Origin: Pyrinomonadaceae bacterium
GTDB lineage: Bacteria > Acidobacteriota > Blastocatellia > Pyrinomonadales > Pyrinomonadaceae
Length of the DNA stretch: 44,493 bases
Direction: 5' to 3'
Assembly: GCA_013811945.1 (NCBI GenBank)
Contig: JACCUI010000099.1
Location: 1 to 44,493 of the forward strand
In this document: in pieces, positions 1-8,118 of the stretch
Layout: every line of letters begins with the position of its first letter
Position numbering within the stretch: position 1 is the first letter of the stretch
The notes under the pieces: model-generated
Seen by the model: only the letters and a program-made list of their open reading frames with translations
Databases searched by the model: none
What the model was told of the DNA's origin: nothing
Position numbers and translations under genes: made by a program

Positions 1-626
1 GCTTCCACTTCAGCATTTCCTGTCGTCAATGCTTCGGCTTCTACGCGCCCCTGCTCTGCGCCTATTCTCACGTCCTCTTGGGTCTGTTCGCGAGCCTCTG
101 CTCCGTCAGCCACGTTCTCGCGAATACTGTGATTAAGCGACGGCTTGACCAGGATTCGGACCGATTGAGAAATCGAAGCAAGCCTTTTTCGAAAGTAACT
201 CGACTTATTTTCTGAAGGTGCTGCTAAAGGTTGGGACAAAACTGGAGTGGATAGAGTATGTGCAAAGGCGCCCTCAGCGCCCTCAGCTACGAAAACTTGA
301 TCGCCGGCAGTCTCTGCGCCGACTGCCTGAATACCGAAGCGCTCTCTAAGAATGATTTGCTCATTGAGAGCGTTGAAGCTTGCTCTCGGCGGCTGTATTG
401 ATGGATTGAAGCTAAGACGAGGCTCTCTAATTGAAACCGCGAAGATGACAGCTGGGAAGCCAGTGAGAGTATCCATCGAGGCGTCTACAAGCTTGCCCTT
501 ATTGAAGAAGAAAGCGCCCCGCGTTGCCCCGCGTGCGATCTGGAGCCGTCCGCTCCCGCCTCTGGAGGTAAGGATTGCGATCACTTCGAGGAGCCCAAGG
601 TGACTAATATTTTCTTCCATGCTCAT
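1..626 (-). CDS. DUF4388 domain protein, 3' end cut by the window edge
   Basis: An open frame of 208 codons starts at ATG 626-624 (or the Met two codons later, at 620) and runs off the left edge without a stop. Residues about 5-60 match the DUF4388 (PatA-type N-terminal) pattern: SHLGLLEVIAILTSRGGSG, then RLQI, then FFNKGKLVDASMDTLTGFPA. This domain usually sits in response-regulator or gliding/signalling output proteins. The visible C-terminal 40 residues are Ala/Glu/Arg rich with heptad-like spacing (around NVADGAEAREQTQEDV), suggesting a coiled coil that continues outside the window. A GGGA at about 6 nt before the first ATG is a weak ribosome site. Frame and domain are read directly; the signalling role is inferred from the family. 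Confidence 0.75.
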   Translation of the reverse strand, partial: MSMEENISHLGLLEVIAILTSRGGSGRLQIARGATRGAFFFNKGKLVDASMDTLTGFPAVIFAVSIREPRLSFNPSIQPPRASFNALNEQIILRERFGIQAVGAETAGDQVFVAEGAEGAFAHTLSTPVLSQPLAAPSENKSSYFRKRLASISQSVRILVKPSLNHSIRENVADGAEAREQTQEDVRIGAEQGRVEAEALTTGNAEVE

Positions 627-786
627 AACGCATCCCAGAGCTTCGCCCCGATAATCGGAGGATCCTCTGGCTTCTCCTTTGTCTTCGGCTGTCCTGATTA
701 ACCAAAAAGATTCTAGGTTAATCTACCGGCTACGCAAGAGACAGAGTTACCTCCAATCTGATCCTACATTTCCGAAAGGCGCTACC

Positions 787-954
787 ATGACTCCTCCCCG
801 CCGGATTCTCTGCACAGAGTACGATGCCGATACTCGTGAAATAATTGTTTATGATGATCGGAGTTATCAAGTGATTTGCTCCGAAACGGCGGCTCACTCT
901 GTCCACCGGCGTACTTTTTCCTGCAGTGCACGACGCCCGACCCCTGGGTTATGA
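787..954 (+). pseudogene. Remnant of a response-regulator receiver domain
   Basis: From ATG 787 the frame gives RRILCTEYDADTRE, then YQVICSETAAHS, which resembles the beta1-alpha1-beta2 part of a CheY-like receiver (RILxxEDxxDTRE ... YxVxxxxxxxxA). The aspartate/glutamate pocket after beta1 is partly present. The frame loses similarity near 905 and stops at 952-954, well before the phospho-acceptor Asp, so only about 40 of some 120 residues survive. It lies upstream of, and divergent from, the DUF4388 gene, a domain often paired with receivers. The assignment rests on a short stretch and could be coincidental. Confidence 0.35.
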
Positions 955-1826
955 ATTTCCTTCAAGTTAATGAGAAATGATCTAATAGATGCGCTTCTCG
1001 GTGTTGTGATAGCGCTCGCTGAGAGACCCGGGGTGTCTGATGGCATATCCATAAAAAAGAGCACAAGAGATTTATCGCAAAGCTTGTAAACACGAAAATA
1101 GAGAAGTTCTGAATGTAGATCCTATCGCTGAGCCAAGTGCGTAACTCAAGAACATTAAGATTTTACTAGCATCATCCGACACTGTTTCGAGCGTTTTTCA
1201 GCCTCGGAACTTCGATATCTTACTCAAAATAAGCCACTTCCGCCAACAATGGAGCGGCCGTCCGTTTTCCAGGACGGTGCGCCTGTGTTTGGCTACGGGC
1301 GCCTCCAAAAGCCGGCAGGCGCGGAGCATTTGCGCCCAGAGTCCCGGACGTATCGGTGCCCTGCTAAAGGTTTTGAGCGGAACTCTGGCAAATGCGGCCG
1401 GGTTCAAATACTGCAATTGAGTTCAGATACACCGCCCGCCAAGGTAATCCACCCTCTGGCTATTGTTTGGAAGTGAATTCTTAGGATAGAAGAGGGTAAA
1501 GGGTGCACAGCTCTCAGCCCGCCCTACCTGGGCCGCCCGGCCCAAGCTTTCACCCTTTGCCCCTTTGGCGCGGACTTGGAGTTGTCACAAAGTTTCCTAG
1601 GGCCGCGTTGTGAATGCGAGTTCACAAGCAACCCCCTCTCGCTTTTTTAGCTTGCGGACATTTTCCCTGAGCAGTTAAGCGGACATTTTCATTTAGTAGT
1701 AACACTCTTCCGAACAGCCATTGACTTACCACCTAATTTAAGGTAAAACCCACCCGCAACATTTGAGGTAGAACCCCCCACAACGTCGCGACATCACTTT
1801 CCGTTCTTCGCTGAAAAGGAGCCATT
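955..1826. other. 872 bp without a convincing gene
   Basis: Short opposed frames at 1198-1476 have no recognisable domain and look like chance. The stretch contains a pair of direct repeats like an insertion-sequence end (1654-1690) and ends with the ribosome site AAGGAG (1816-1821) of the next gene. I see no tRNA or other RNA gene here. Confidence 0.5.
1654..1690. repeat. Twin GCGGACATTTTC repeats, IS21-like end remnant
   Basis: The 12-mer GCGGACATTTTC occurs at 1654-1665 and again at 1679-1690, a 25-bp period. Multiple internal copies of a short repeat of this kind at the termini are typical of IS21-family elements. No istA/istB coding sequence is present, so at most a solo end remains. 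The family link is from memory of such ends; the repeat itself is seen directly. Confidence 0.4.
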
Positions 1827-2399
1827 ATGAAACGAATCCTTGCTCTAGCCGTGCTTGTCATCGCGGCGTCACCCCTAGCCTCAGGTCAAACACCTACACA
1901 GACGCCGGAGAAGCCGGGCACTCAAGAGAAACCAGCCAAGCCGTCCACTCAAGAAACACCAGTTGGGCAGAAGCCGGCTACTCAAGAAACACCAGTTGGG
2001 CAGAAGATGGCCGCCGGCGGCAACGTCGAACAGGAGTTGATGCAACTGGAACAGAAGTTAGCCGACGCTCTGATAAAGGGCGACATGGCAGCTTTCGGAA
2101 GTCACCTGGCAGACAATGTTACGCTCACGGATCCGGGCGGCATGATTAATACCAAGGCACAATTTGAAGCCGACGTGAAGTCGGGTGCTTTGAAGCTCGA
2201 ATCCTCGAAGATTGAGGATATGAAGGTGCAGGCTCATGGGGACATGGCCATTGTCACTTACAAGACGACGGATAAGGGCACCTACAAGGGCCGGGACATC
2301 AGCGGCGATTACCGCTGGACTGATGTGTTCGTCAAGAAGGACGGGAAGTGGTGGATAGTGGCCGGGCAAGGGACGCCGATCCAAAAAATGCCGCAATAG
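1827..2399 (+). CDS. Secreted NTF2-like protein (DUF4440)
   Basis: 190 residues. Residues 1-20 form a signal peptide (MKRILALAVLVIAASPLASG, cleavage after SG likely). Residues 21-65 are a low-complexity Thr/Pro/Gln/Lys linker containing an 11-residue tandem repeat (TQETPVGQKPA). Residues about 67-185 are a DUF4440/SnoaL-type cone fold: an N-terminal helix (EQELMQLEQKLADALIKGD), then LADNVTLTDPGG and the closing strand WWIVAGQGTPI. Such domains bind small ligands or act as scaffolds; no catalytic role can be assigned. The start is fixed by AAGGAG 5 nt upstream of ATG. A strong terminator follows at 2429-2460, so it is probably monocistronic. Confidence 0.85.
   Translation: MKRILALAVLVIAASPLASGQTPTQTPEKPGTQEKPAKPSTQETPVGQKPATQETPVGQKMAAGGNVEQELMQLEQKLADALIKGDMAAFGSHLADNVTLTDPGGMINTKAQFEADVKSGALKLESSKIEDMKVQAHGDMAIVTYKTTDKGTYKGRDISGDYRWTDVFVKKDGKWWIVAGQGTPIQKMPQ
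1947..2006 (+). repeat. 33-bp tandem repeat inside the linker of the DUF4440 gene
   Basis: A 27-nt block beginning ACTCAAGAAACACCAGTTGG is repeated exactly at 1947-1973 and 1980-2006, a period of 33 bp (11 codons). A degenerate third unit precedes it at about 1920. In-frame slippage would lengthen or shorten the periplasmic linker without harming the domain. Confidence 0.85.
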
Positions 2400-2428
2400 T
2401 GGTTGTCCTCTGACCTTGCTTTTTGAAC

Positions 2429-2460
2429 AAGAAAGCCGCGACTTGGTTCGCGGCTTTCTT
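2429..2460 (+). terminator. Intrinsic terminator after the DUF4440 gene
   Basis: A perfect 12-bp stem, AAGAAAGCCGCG (2429-2440) against CGCGGCTTTCTT (2449-2460), with an 8-nt loop. The stem is flanked by A-rich and T-rich arms, so it could act in both directions, although the only gene it clearly serves ends at 2399. Confidence 0.85.
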
Positions 2461-2720
2461 ACTTCTCTGGCAGAGTGACAGCCCGCTGCGCTTCTTAAAA
2501 CTCCTCCCGTGTTCGACATCAGATTCAAGATGATCAGAAACTTGAAAAACGGATTCATAAACACCCGTATCTCCAAATTCCGTCTTAACACGTGTGAATG
2601 ATGCTAAATGGCGAAGAGCGCACGAATCTAAGACCAGTAGTAGTCGCGTGAGCGTTGCGAGAACAATTGCCAGGTGCGCGACTGGAAAACCGAAACTAAG
2701 GAAATGAGAAGGACCTTTCG

Positions 2721-3221
2721 ATGATGAGTTATTTGTTCGGCCACTTCTTGCGGGGTCGCGGATCAGTCGGGTTTGATTGTGCGACTCGTTTTCGGGTTGG
2801 AATGGTGCTTCATGGCTCTCAGAAAATAGGAGCGCCCTTGACGTGGATGAATGCGTTTGCGGGGGAGAACGCTCCGCCGGGCTTTCTTCAGGCCCTTGCG
2901 GCCGTCGCGGAATTCTTCGGCGGGTTGGGACTGATCCTGGGACTCTTGACGCCTGTCGCCGCGCTCGGCGTCGCTTGCGTGATGGTGGTGGCCATCGGAA
3001 TGGCGCACTTGCCATCGGGTCATCCGTTTATAAATGCGCCGGGCCAACCCTCTTACGAATCGGCAGCCGCATACCTGGCGGTCGCTTTGCTCTTGATCGT
3101 TACCGGGCCTGGCGCACTCTCGCTCGACTGGCTCTTATTCGGCAGACGAGCACGCTTGATGAAACACATGCCGTTAGTCGTGCCGGAGAGAGACCGCCTG
3201 ATTAAGCAGACATTCAAATAG
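2721..3221 (+). CDS. DoxX family membrane protein with a locally shifted frame
   Basis: 166 residues; start chosen at ATG 2721 behind AAGGA. From residue 30 on it is a normal DoxX protein: VLHGSQKIG, then hydrophobic helices around 55-75 (LAAVAEFFGGLGLILGLLTP), 75-95 and 115-135. The first helix is abnormal: the frame reads GFDCATRFRVG, whereas the +1 frame of the same bases (2768-2797) reads GLIVRLVFGL, exactly the expected RLxxG helix. A gained base near 2770 and a lost base near 2800 would restore the family sequence, so two compensating indels appear to have scrambled about 10 residues while leaving the frame open. DoxX proteins are 4-helix membrane proteins linked to redox and stress; no substrate can be given. 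Confidence 0.75.
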   Translation: MMSYLFGHFLRGRGSVGFDCATRFRVGMVLHGSQKIGAPLTWMNAFAGENAPPGFLQALAAVAEFFGGLGLILGLLTPVAALGVACVMVVAIGMAHLPSGHPFINAPGQPSYESAAAYLAVALLLIVTGPGALSLDWLLFGRRARLMKHMPLVVPERDRLIKQTFK

Positions 3222-3338
3222 AGGAGGGAAGGAACCAAGTGGCGGCAGTTCACGGAGTGTTGCAAGTAACCTTGCTTTTCCAAGAAGCCGGCGTTTTCTG
3301 ACTTCTGAACAAACGAAGGAGCATATGGTACTGCCCGA

Positions 3339-3716
3339 TCACACTGACGCGTCGCCGTCTTCGCGACTGGCTAGCAGGACGCACGCCAGGGCGATTAATG
3401 CCGGGAGCGCCTGGGTAACCAGAATTGAGGTCTTTGCCGTGATCCCTCCGAAGACTCCGGCGATCACCACACAGACCAGAAAGAAGAGCTTGATGTCCCG
3501 CCGCCCTTTCCAGATTCCCCAAATCAGTCCGGCAGCCAGAAAACCGTTGTACAGCCCCTGGTTCATAGCTAACACCGCGGATGAAGCAGAAACCTCCGGT
3601 GTCATCGAGAAGATCTTTCGGCCAACCGGGTGATCCCAAAAAAACATCTCGAGCGTCAGAAATCCCAAGTGACAGAGTGCGACCAAAGCGGTCAGCAAAT
3701 TTGCGATAAGCTTCAT
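3339..3716 (-). CDS. DUF1304 family membrane protein
   Basis: 125 residues of four hydrophobic segments, typical of the DUF1304 family in length and motifs: ANLLTALVALCHLGFLTLEM at the N terminus, MNQGLYNGFLAAGLIWG in the middle, and an Ile/Val-rich helix (FFLVCVVIAGVFGGITAK) after a charged KGRRD loop. The start at 3716 rather than an upstream in-frame TTG is supported by GAAGGAAACT directly before ATG. It is convergent with the DoxX gene to its left. Function is unknown; such genes often lie beside small stress or redox genes. Confidence 0.85.
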   Translation of the reverse strand: MKLIANLLTALVALCHLGFLTLEMFFWDHPVGRKIFSMTPEVSASSAVLAMNQGLYNGFLAAGLIWGIWKGRRDIKLFFLVCVVIAGVFGGITAKTSILVTQALPALIALACVLLASREDGDASV

Positions 3717-4075
3717 AGTTTCCTTCACGAGGTAAACCGTCCGTGGACTGTGCCCGCCATCAACCGGCAGCCGCACCCGCGAAGATCGTCGCTTCGTCGG
3801 AAGCGAGGGCGCGAAAGTGAGGAGGATTGTAACTCGTGGAGCGAATCAGATATTCTCGCCGATAAAAAGCGCTCAACGAATAGGATTATACTGCTGGAGT
3901 CAGCCGAGAGCTAATAACGTTGGAGGGCCGCCTATACTGTCTTCCAACACCGGAAAGCGCCGCCTAAGATGGTATAAGCGTGACCTGGTTGCGGGAGCGA
4001 CGAATCAATATTGAGAAGAACCCAGTGCTTAAATCGGAACACACATTTCAAATTGATGACTAACCAGGGTTTTCA
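3717..4075. other. Intergenic region between divergent DUF1304 and cupin genes
   Basis: 359 bp with no plausible reading frame. It must hold the promoters of the divergent genes on each side, but I see no unambiguous -35/-10 pair. A TTATACT near 3885 could be a -10 element for the cupin side. Confidence 0.4.
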
Positions 4076-4372
4076 ATGAACAAGATGGATCTGAACGATA
4101 TAGCCAAGAGGTTACCCGTAGCGTGGAAGTCCACGATCGTGTGGCACGCCGCGTACGCAAACTTCAAAGTCCTACGGATGGATGCCTCCGCGTATCCTCC
4201 CGAAGTTCACGACTACGCCGAAGCGCTGCCCGTGCTGAACGGTTGCATGAATCTCGAAGTTTCCGGAGAGATCATCACCGTGCTGGCCGGTGAGGTGTAT
4301 ATCGTCCCTGCAGGTCTACAACACTCCGTTGCGCCCGGAAGCCATGGCACACTGGTAGTTGTCGAGCCGTGA
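4076..4372 (+). CDS. Small cupin-domain protein
   Basis: 98 residues forming one cupin_2 barrel: motif 1 region EVHDYAEALPVLNGCMNLEV (about 43-62) and motif 2 region GEVYIVPAGLQHSVAPGSHG (about 72-91). Metal ligands appear reduced (H45, H83, H90), so metal binding is uncertain. A CAGGG lies 6 nt before ATG. The neighbours are other tiny cupin and DoxX genes, a set commonly found together in bacteria but without known substrates. The frame is intact, unlike several genes just downstream. Confidence 0.8.
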   Translation: MNKMDLNDIAKRLPVAWKSTIVWHAAYANFKVLRMDASAYPPEVHDYAEALPVLNGCMNLEVSGEIITVLAGEVYIVPAGLQHSVAPGSHGTLVVVEP

Positions 4373-4459
4373 GGGCATAACCCTTTCATTGAGCGGAGCG
4401 CCAAAAGGGCTGAACCCTGGTTCGGAACGTTACGCATCCACTCAATAAGCCTCTGTACT

Positions 4460-4917
4460 ATGGAACCAAAACTCATCGAAATTCAGCCATTCACCGTGTC
4501 TGGCATTTCTGTACGCACGCTCAATAGTGATGAAGCCCAACCTTTAAAAGCAAAGCTCCCCGGTCTTGGGGTCAATTCTTCGGTCAAGGCCTTGCAGACA
4601 AAACGCCGAACAAGGTGGCTGAATCACCAGTTTATGGGGTGTATTCAGCATATGAGTCTGACGCATCAGGCCAATACAGCGTGACCGCGGGAGTCTCGGT
4701 ATCTAAAGCGTCGCCGGAATTCGAGTCAATCGCAGTTAGCGGAGGTCGGTACCTCGTGTTCGAAGCAAAAGGCCCAATGCCTCAAGTCATCATCGAAACT
4801 TGGGGCGGGGTCTGGTCGTTCTTCGAAAGATCGAAGGAGTTTAAGCGTGCCTTCACAACAGACTTCAAGGCGTATCGTGGTTCAGATGAAGTTGCAATTC
4901 ACATCGCTGTTGAATAG
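4460..4917 (+). pseudogene. GyrI/AraC effector-binding-domain protein, one frameshift
   Basis: The first frame (from ATG 4460) begins MEPKLIEIQPFTVSGISVRT; the second frame, which ends at 4917, continues GQGLADKTPNKVAESPVYGV, SAYESDASGQYSVTAGV and ends VAIHIAVE. Together they give about 152 residues of a complete effector-binding domain (AraC_E_bind/GyrI-like), a small-molecule-binding fold. Adding one T in TCTT(T)GGGG at about 4567 restores the expected PGLWGQFFGQ, so a single-base loss explains the break. No helix-turn-helix is present, so this was a stand-alone domain. It is either a recent pseudogene or a consensus error in a short homopolymer. Confidence 0.8.
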
Positions 4918-5330
4918 GCATTCCGTTCGGCTCTCAATGTGGTAGCACAATGAGAAAACCGGTTCCGAGTCATTGATTTGCCAGATTCAGCCCAAAATCG
5001 AAAAACCTGCCACCAGTTGTAGTTTCCATCAACTAGAAATCCGAAATCAACGCTTCCAATAATGGCCTCGCCGCACGGTTGTGGAGCTTCAAAAAGCGCA
5101 TCGAACGTAGTTACTGTGAGCTGCAAGCCCGCGATTATACCCGCGACCCCCTCAGGCATTTTTGCTTAGCCCGCAGCATTATTGAAGGAGAAGAAGTCAG
5201 GAATAATGAATGGAGTGGGGCGTCACCGCGATTGTAAAGCGGTCTGCACCTGTTGTCGGAAAGTGGCTCTTGTGCAGATACCAATTCTGCGTAAATTGAT
5301 GTGGAAATATTCGGAGGGAAACAAAGTCGC
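4918..5330. other. 413 bp without a convincing gene
   Basis: An 86-codon frame on the minus strand (5159-4899) is open but has no ribosome site or recognisable domain and overlaps the end of the preceding gene, so I do not call it. A GGAGGG lies about 12 nt before the next gene's ATG at 5331. Confidence 0.35.
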
Positions 5331-5935
5331 ATGTCATCGAGCAGAAGAAGATTTTTGCAAACGAGTGGCATCTCTGCCGTCGGTTCATTCCTAACACCGA
5401 CCATACTGAAAAATATGGAACAAAAATTATTCACCACCGCCGGCGGTTTGGAGATCATTCCGGCGAAGACTTCATCGCAGACCGATTTCGATTTTTGGAT
5501 CGGCAAGTGGAGGATACACAACAAAAAACTCAAAACGCGGCTTAACAACTGCAAGGAATGGTTGGAATTCGAAGCGACGGGCGAAGCCTTCAAAATACTC
5601 AATGGCTTCGGGAACTTCGATCAATTCCGCGCCACATTCGACGGTGCGCCTTTTGAAGGCGTGACCTTCCGGCTCTTTAATCCCAAGACCAAACTTTGGA
5701 GCCTCTATTGGGCGGACAGCAATGTGGTCGTGCTGGATGTTCCTCAGGTCGGCTCTTTTGACGGTCGTCTCGGAAAGTTTTCGCGAAGGACGTTTTTGAA
5801 GGAAAGCCTATCACCGTCGTGTTTCAGTGGGACAAGACGAACCCTGATGTTCCGATTTGGAGTCAGGCCTTCTCGCCCGATAACGGCGAAACGTGGGAAT
5901 GGAATTGGTATATGACGTTTCACAGGCAAACCTGA
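5331..5935 (+). pseudogene. Twin-arginine exported DUF1579-like protein, one frameshift
   Basis: The frame from ATG 5331 starts with a Tat-type signal (MSSSRRRFLQTSGISAVG). It then gives DFDFWIGKWRIHNKK, FEATGEAFKILNGFGNFDQF and SLYWADSNVVVLDVPQVGSF. This resembles small secreted beta-barrel proteins that begin with the motif DFxxGxW (DUF1579-like). Near 5780 the frame breaks; the next frame supplies FAKDVFEGKPITVVFQWD, then SPDNGETWEWNWYMTF, and stops at 5933-5935. Restoring one T in the TTTT run at 5778-5781 would give a continuous protein of about 201 residues. Substrate unknown. Confidence 0.7.
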
Positions 5936-6024
5936 AAGGCAACTATTGCGGTTAGCCAAGCTGTTAGCCATCGAATGACACCACGGCGGTGATGACGAAA
6001 AGCAATTCGAGAGGATACACAATC

Positions 6025-6399
6025 ATGGAAGCAACATCTACACAAACAGAAAGCTTTACCCAACTGGTACGCAGTCGTCAGATTGAGTGGGAGCCGTTAG
6101 CCGAACCCGGCGTATCAGGCGTATTCGTGAAGGCGTTGCGGTTTGATGAAGAGACTCGCAGGTCTCCGACCATCCTGCTGAAATTTGCAGCGGGCGCAAC
6201 TTTCCCCGCGCACAATCATCCCGGCGGGGAAGAAATCTTCGTCATCGAAGGCGACATCAAGCTTGGCAAAGATCATTTATACACAGGTGATTACTTGTAC
6301 ACGGCGGTGAATGGCAAGCATGCGGTGCGGTCGGAAAACGGCTGCATCGTGCTGGTCAACGTGCCTCAGCAAGTCGAAGTTCTGAAATGTCAAAAATAG
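6025..6399 (+). CDS. Cupin protein of the ChrR-like type
   Basis: 124 residues, one cupin barrel with a good motif 1, FPAHNHPGGEEIFVIEGDIK (H..H......E, a metal site), and motif 2, DYLYTAVNGKHAVRSENGC. The start at 6025 is preferred over ATG 5989 because GAGAGGA lies 9 nt before it and the similarity starts there. ChrR-like cupins bind zinc and are found free-standing or in anti-sigma factors; here no sigma factor is adjacent. The gene is intact between two broken ones. Confidence 0.85.
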   Translation: MEATSTQTESFTQLVRSRQIEWEPLAEPGVSGVFVKALRFDEETRRSPTILLKFAAGATFPAHNHPGGEEIFVIEGDIKLGKDHLYTGDYLYTAVNGKHAVRSENGCIVLVNVPQQVEVLKCQK

Positions 6400-6462
6400 T
6401 GTTTGGTGTAGCTGTGAGCTTCGGGTTGTTGCCGGTTAATAAACAGTATGAAGGAGCTAACC

Positions 6463-6943
6463 ATGACGGTTTGTCGAAAATGGGCCAGCATTGCCATAGC
6501 GATTTCGTGCGCCGCGGTGGCTGCTAGCCACACTATGCCCGGCCAGGTGTCCGCCGACCCATCTCAAAGCAAGACGGCCAAATGTTCCCGCCTCGTGCGT
6601 TCCCACGCACTGCCCAAGATGGATGGCGATCACCCTAAAGTATCGGTTGTTGAAGTGGCCTACGGACCTGGCGATTCTTCCGCCCCCCCCACAGTCATCC
6701 CTGTCTCCCTGTCCGGTCGTCGGCTACGTCGAAGAAGGAGCGCTCCGGATGCAGGTGAAGGGCGAACCCGAAGCCATCTATAAAGCCGGCGAGAGTTTCT
6801 ACGAAGCTCCCAACGGCGCTCATCTGGTCTCGGCCAATGCGAGCGACAAAGAAGCAGCCGAGTTCATCGCATTTTTCGTTTGCGACCGTGACACACCGCT
6901 CTCCGTCACCGTGCCGGAAACCCGAGACTCTGGAAACCACTAA
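6463..6943 (+). pseudogene. Exported cupin protein broken by a C-run shift and an 8-bp duplication
   Basis: ATG 6463 has AAGGAG 6 nt upstream and opens a signal peptide (MTVCRKWASIAIAISCAAVA). The frame continues SHALPKMDGDHPKVSVVEVA and reaches a run of eight C at 6683-6690. The expected cupin metal motif HSHPC lies one frame away at 6690-6704. The rest (CPVVGYVEEGALRMQVKGEP, then SFYEAPNGAHLVSANASD) lies in the third frame after the tandem duplication at 6698-6713. Undoing both changes gives a complete cupin of about 155 residues, matching a family usually found directly beside DoxX genes, as here. Confidence 0.8.
6698..6713 (+). repeat. 8-bp tandem duplication inside the cupin motif
   Basis: TCCCTGTC is repeated back to back at 6698-6705 and 6706-6713. 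Removing one copy turns the interrupted reading into HSHPCPVVGYV, the expected cupin motif. Such a duplication is a typical replication-slippage mutation rather than a simple homopolymer miscall. Confidence 0.8.
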
Positions 6944-6945
6944 TC

Positions 6946-7422
6946 ATGATCAGTGTACCGTTGACCCCATCAGAAGCAATGCTGCACTCTCCAGAGCAGA
7001 GCGCGCACACCTTGACTTTGGAGCGGCTGGGAATTATCTATGCCCGCATCGCGCTCGGTGCCGCCTTCCTCTCTGCCGTCGCCAGCCGCTTCGGCCTCTG
7101 GGACAAGAATGTTGGTTGGGACAACTTCGCCAACTTCACGCGCTACACGGCCGAAGTAAACTCCTTCATGCCCGCGTTCACGATCCCCTTACGGGCGTGG
7201 ACGGCCACCGTCGCCGAACTTTCCCTGGGCATTGCGTTGATTATCGGTTTCCGGCCGCGCTGGGTGGCCCTTGGCAGCGCGCTACTGCTAGCGCTGTTCG
7301 GCACCGCCATGGCTATTTCCGGCGGCATAAAGTCTCCGCTGGATTACTCGGTGTTTTCCGCGTCCGCGGGAGCGCTGCTGCTTGCGCTATACCAGACCCG
7401 CAAATCCGGCGCGAACTCGTGA
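6946..7422 (+). CDS. DoxX family membrane protein
   Basis: 158 residues, intact. Four hydrophobic helices at about 28-46 (IIYARIALGAAFLSAVASRF), 78-95, 100-122 (WVALGSALLLALFGTAMAIS) and 132-150, with a DoxX-like amphipathic loop (WDNFANFTRYTAEVNSFMP) between the first two. It starts 3 nt after the cupin pseudogene, and in related bacteria a cupin and a DoxX gene often form this pair, suggesting cotranscription. DoxX proteins act in the inner membrane, with roles in thiol or redox stress in some species; the substrate here is unknown. Confidence 0.85.
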   Translation: MISVPLTPSEAMLHSPEQSAHTLTLERLGIIYARIALGAAFLSAVASRFGLWDKNVGWDNFANFTRYTAEVNSFMPAFTIPLRAWTATVAELSLGIALIIGFRPRWVALGSALLLALFGTAMAISGGIKSPLDYSVFSASAGALLLALYQTRKSGANS

Positions 7423-7498
7423 ACGCTGTCGCCCAAACAGGCAAAGCTAAGATGAAAAACTTAGACTCATAAGGACAAGCTGAGGAAAGGAGCATTCG

Positions 7499-8074
7499 AT
7501 GGCTGCAACTAGTAGAACGAACGATAGTGCGATCGGAAATGTCGCGCCTACTTACGCGCATTACGATAAGTTTATCGAACCAGATGACGACATCGAGCTA
7601 CAAGCTGCCTCGCTTAAATGGTACAACCTCGCCCGCGGCGAGTCTCCGATTCCGCCTGAGATTTGTCTTTTGCGTTCCTTTCTTGAAGAAGAATCCAGCA
7701 AGGGACTCTCGAATAATTTTGGCGATCGGTAATCGCGGCTTTGTAGAACTGCTGCGGTTTGAGCCAAGGAGCTTTAGCCCATTGCATCGACATACGGGTG
7801 AGGTTCATGCGTTCAATCTTGAGGGGTCGCGCAAATTGTGCACCGGCGAGCTGATCGGGCCGGGAGACTATGTCTACGAGCGGCAGGCAACACCGACCAA
7901 TGGAAAGTCATCGGCGACGTTCCTTTGATCGTACTCGTCGTCGTCATGGGCGCGGTTGAATTTATTGGGCCAGACAACACCGTGACGAGCCGCTTAACGG
8001 CAGACACACTAATGGAAATGTATCATCGGCACTGTGTGGCCACCGACATCCAGCCGCTCGATCTCGTTGACTAA
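7499..8074 (+). pseudogene. Cupin dioxygenase-like protein (2,4'-dihydroxyacetophenone dioxygenase type), two frameshifts
   Basis: AAGGAG sits 6 nt before ATG 7499. The N-terminal frame has APTYAHYDKFIEPDDDIE. A shift near 7725-7735 leads to GFVELLRFEPRSFSPLHRHT and GEVHAFNLEGSRKLCTGELI, which carry the metal ligands H..H and E/H of the cupin. Near 7880, GAGCGGCAGG should be GAG(C)CGGCAGG to give YEPAGNTDQW; after that the third frame runs to 8074 (AVEFIGPDNTVTSRLTADTL, then MYHRHC). Corrected length is about 190 residues, close to the family norm. The family cleaves aromatic ketones, but many members have unknown substrates. Confidence 0.75.
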
Positions 8075-8118
8075 GAGTTGTGGCTCAATCGAGATCTAAA
8101 TATCATGTCGAGGTAAGC

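Noticed and set aside
1198..1476. Opposed frames of 72 and 75 codons
   Set aside because: Neither has a ribosome site or domain; mutual shadows in a GC-rich patch.
2332..3015. 227-codon open frame on the minus strand
   Set aside because: Opposite the DUF4440 end, terminator and DoxX; Arg/Ser-rich composition without a domain; a shadow frame.
4899..5159. 86-codon minus-strand frame
   Set aside because: No ribosome site, no domain, overlaps the preceding gene; not enough support.
6837..7472. 211-codon plus-strand frame
   Set aside because: Overlaps the intact DoxX gene in another frame; Arg/Leu/Pro/Cys-rich shadow.
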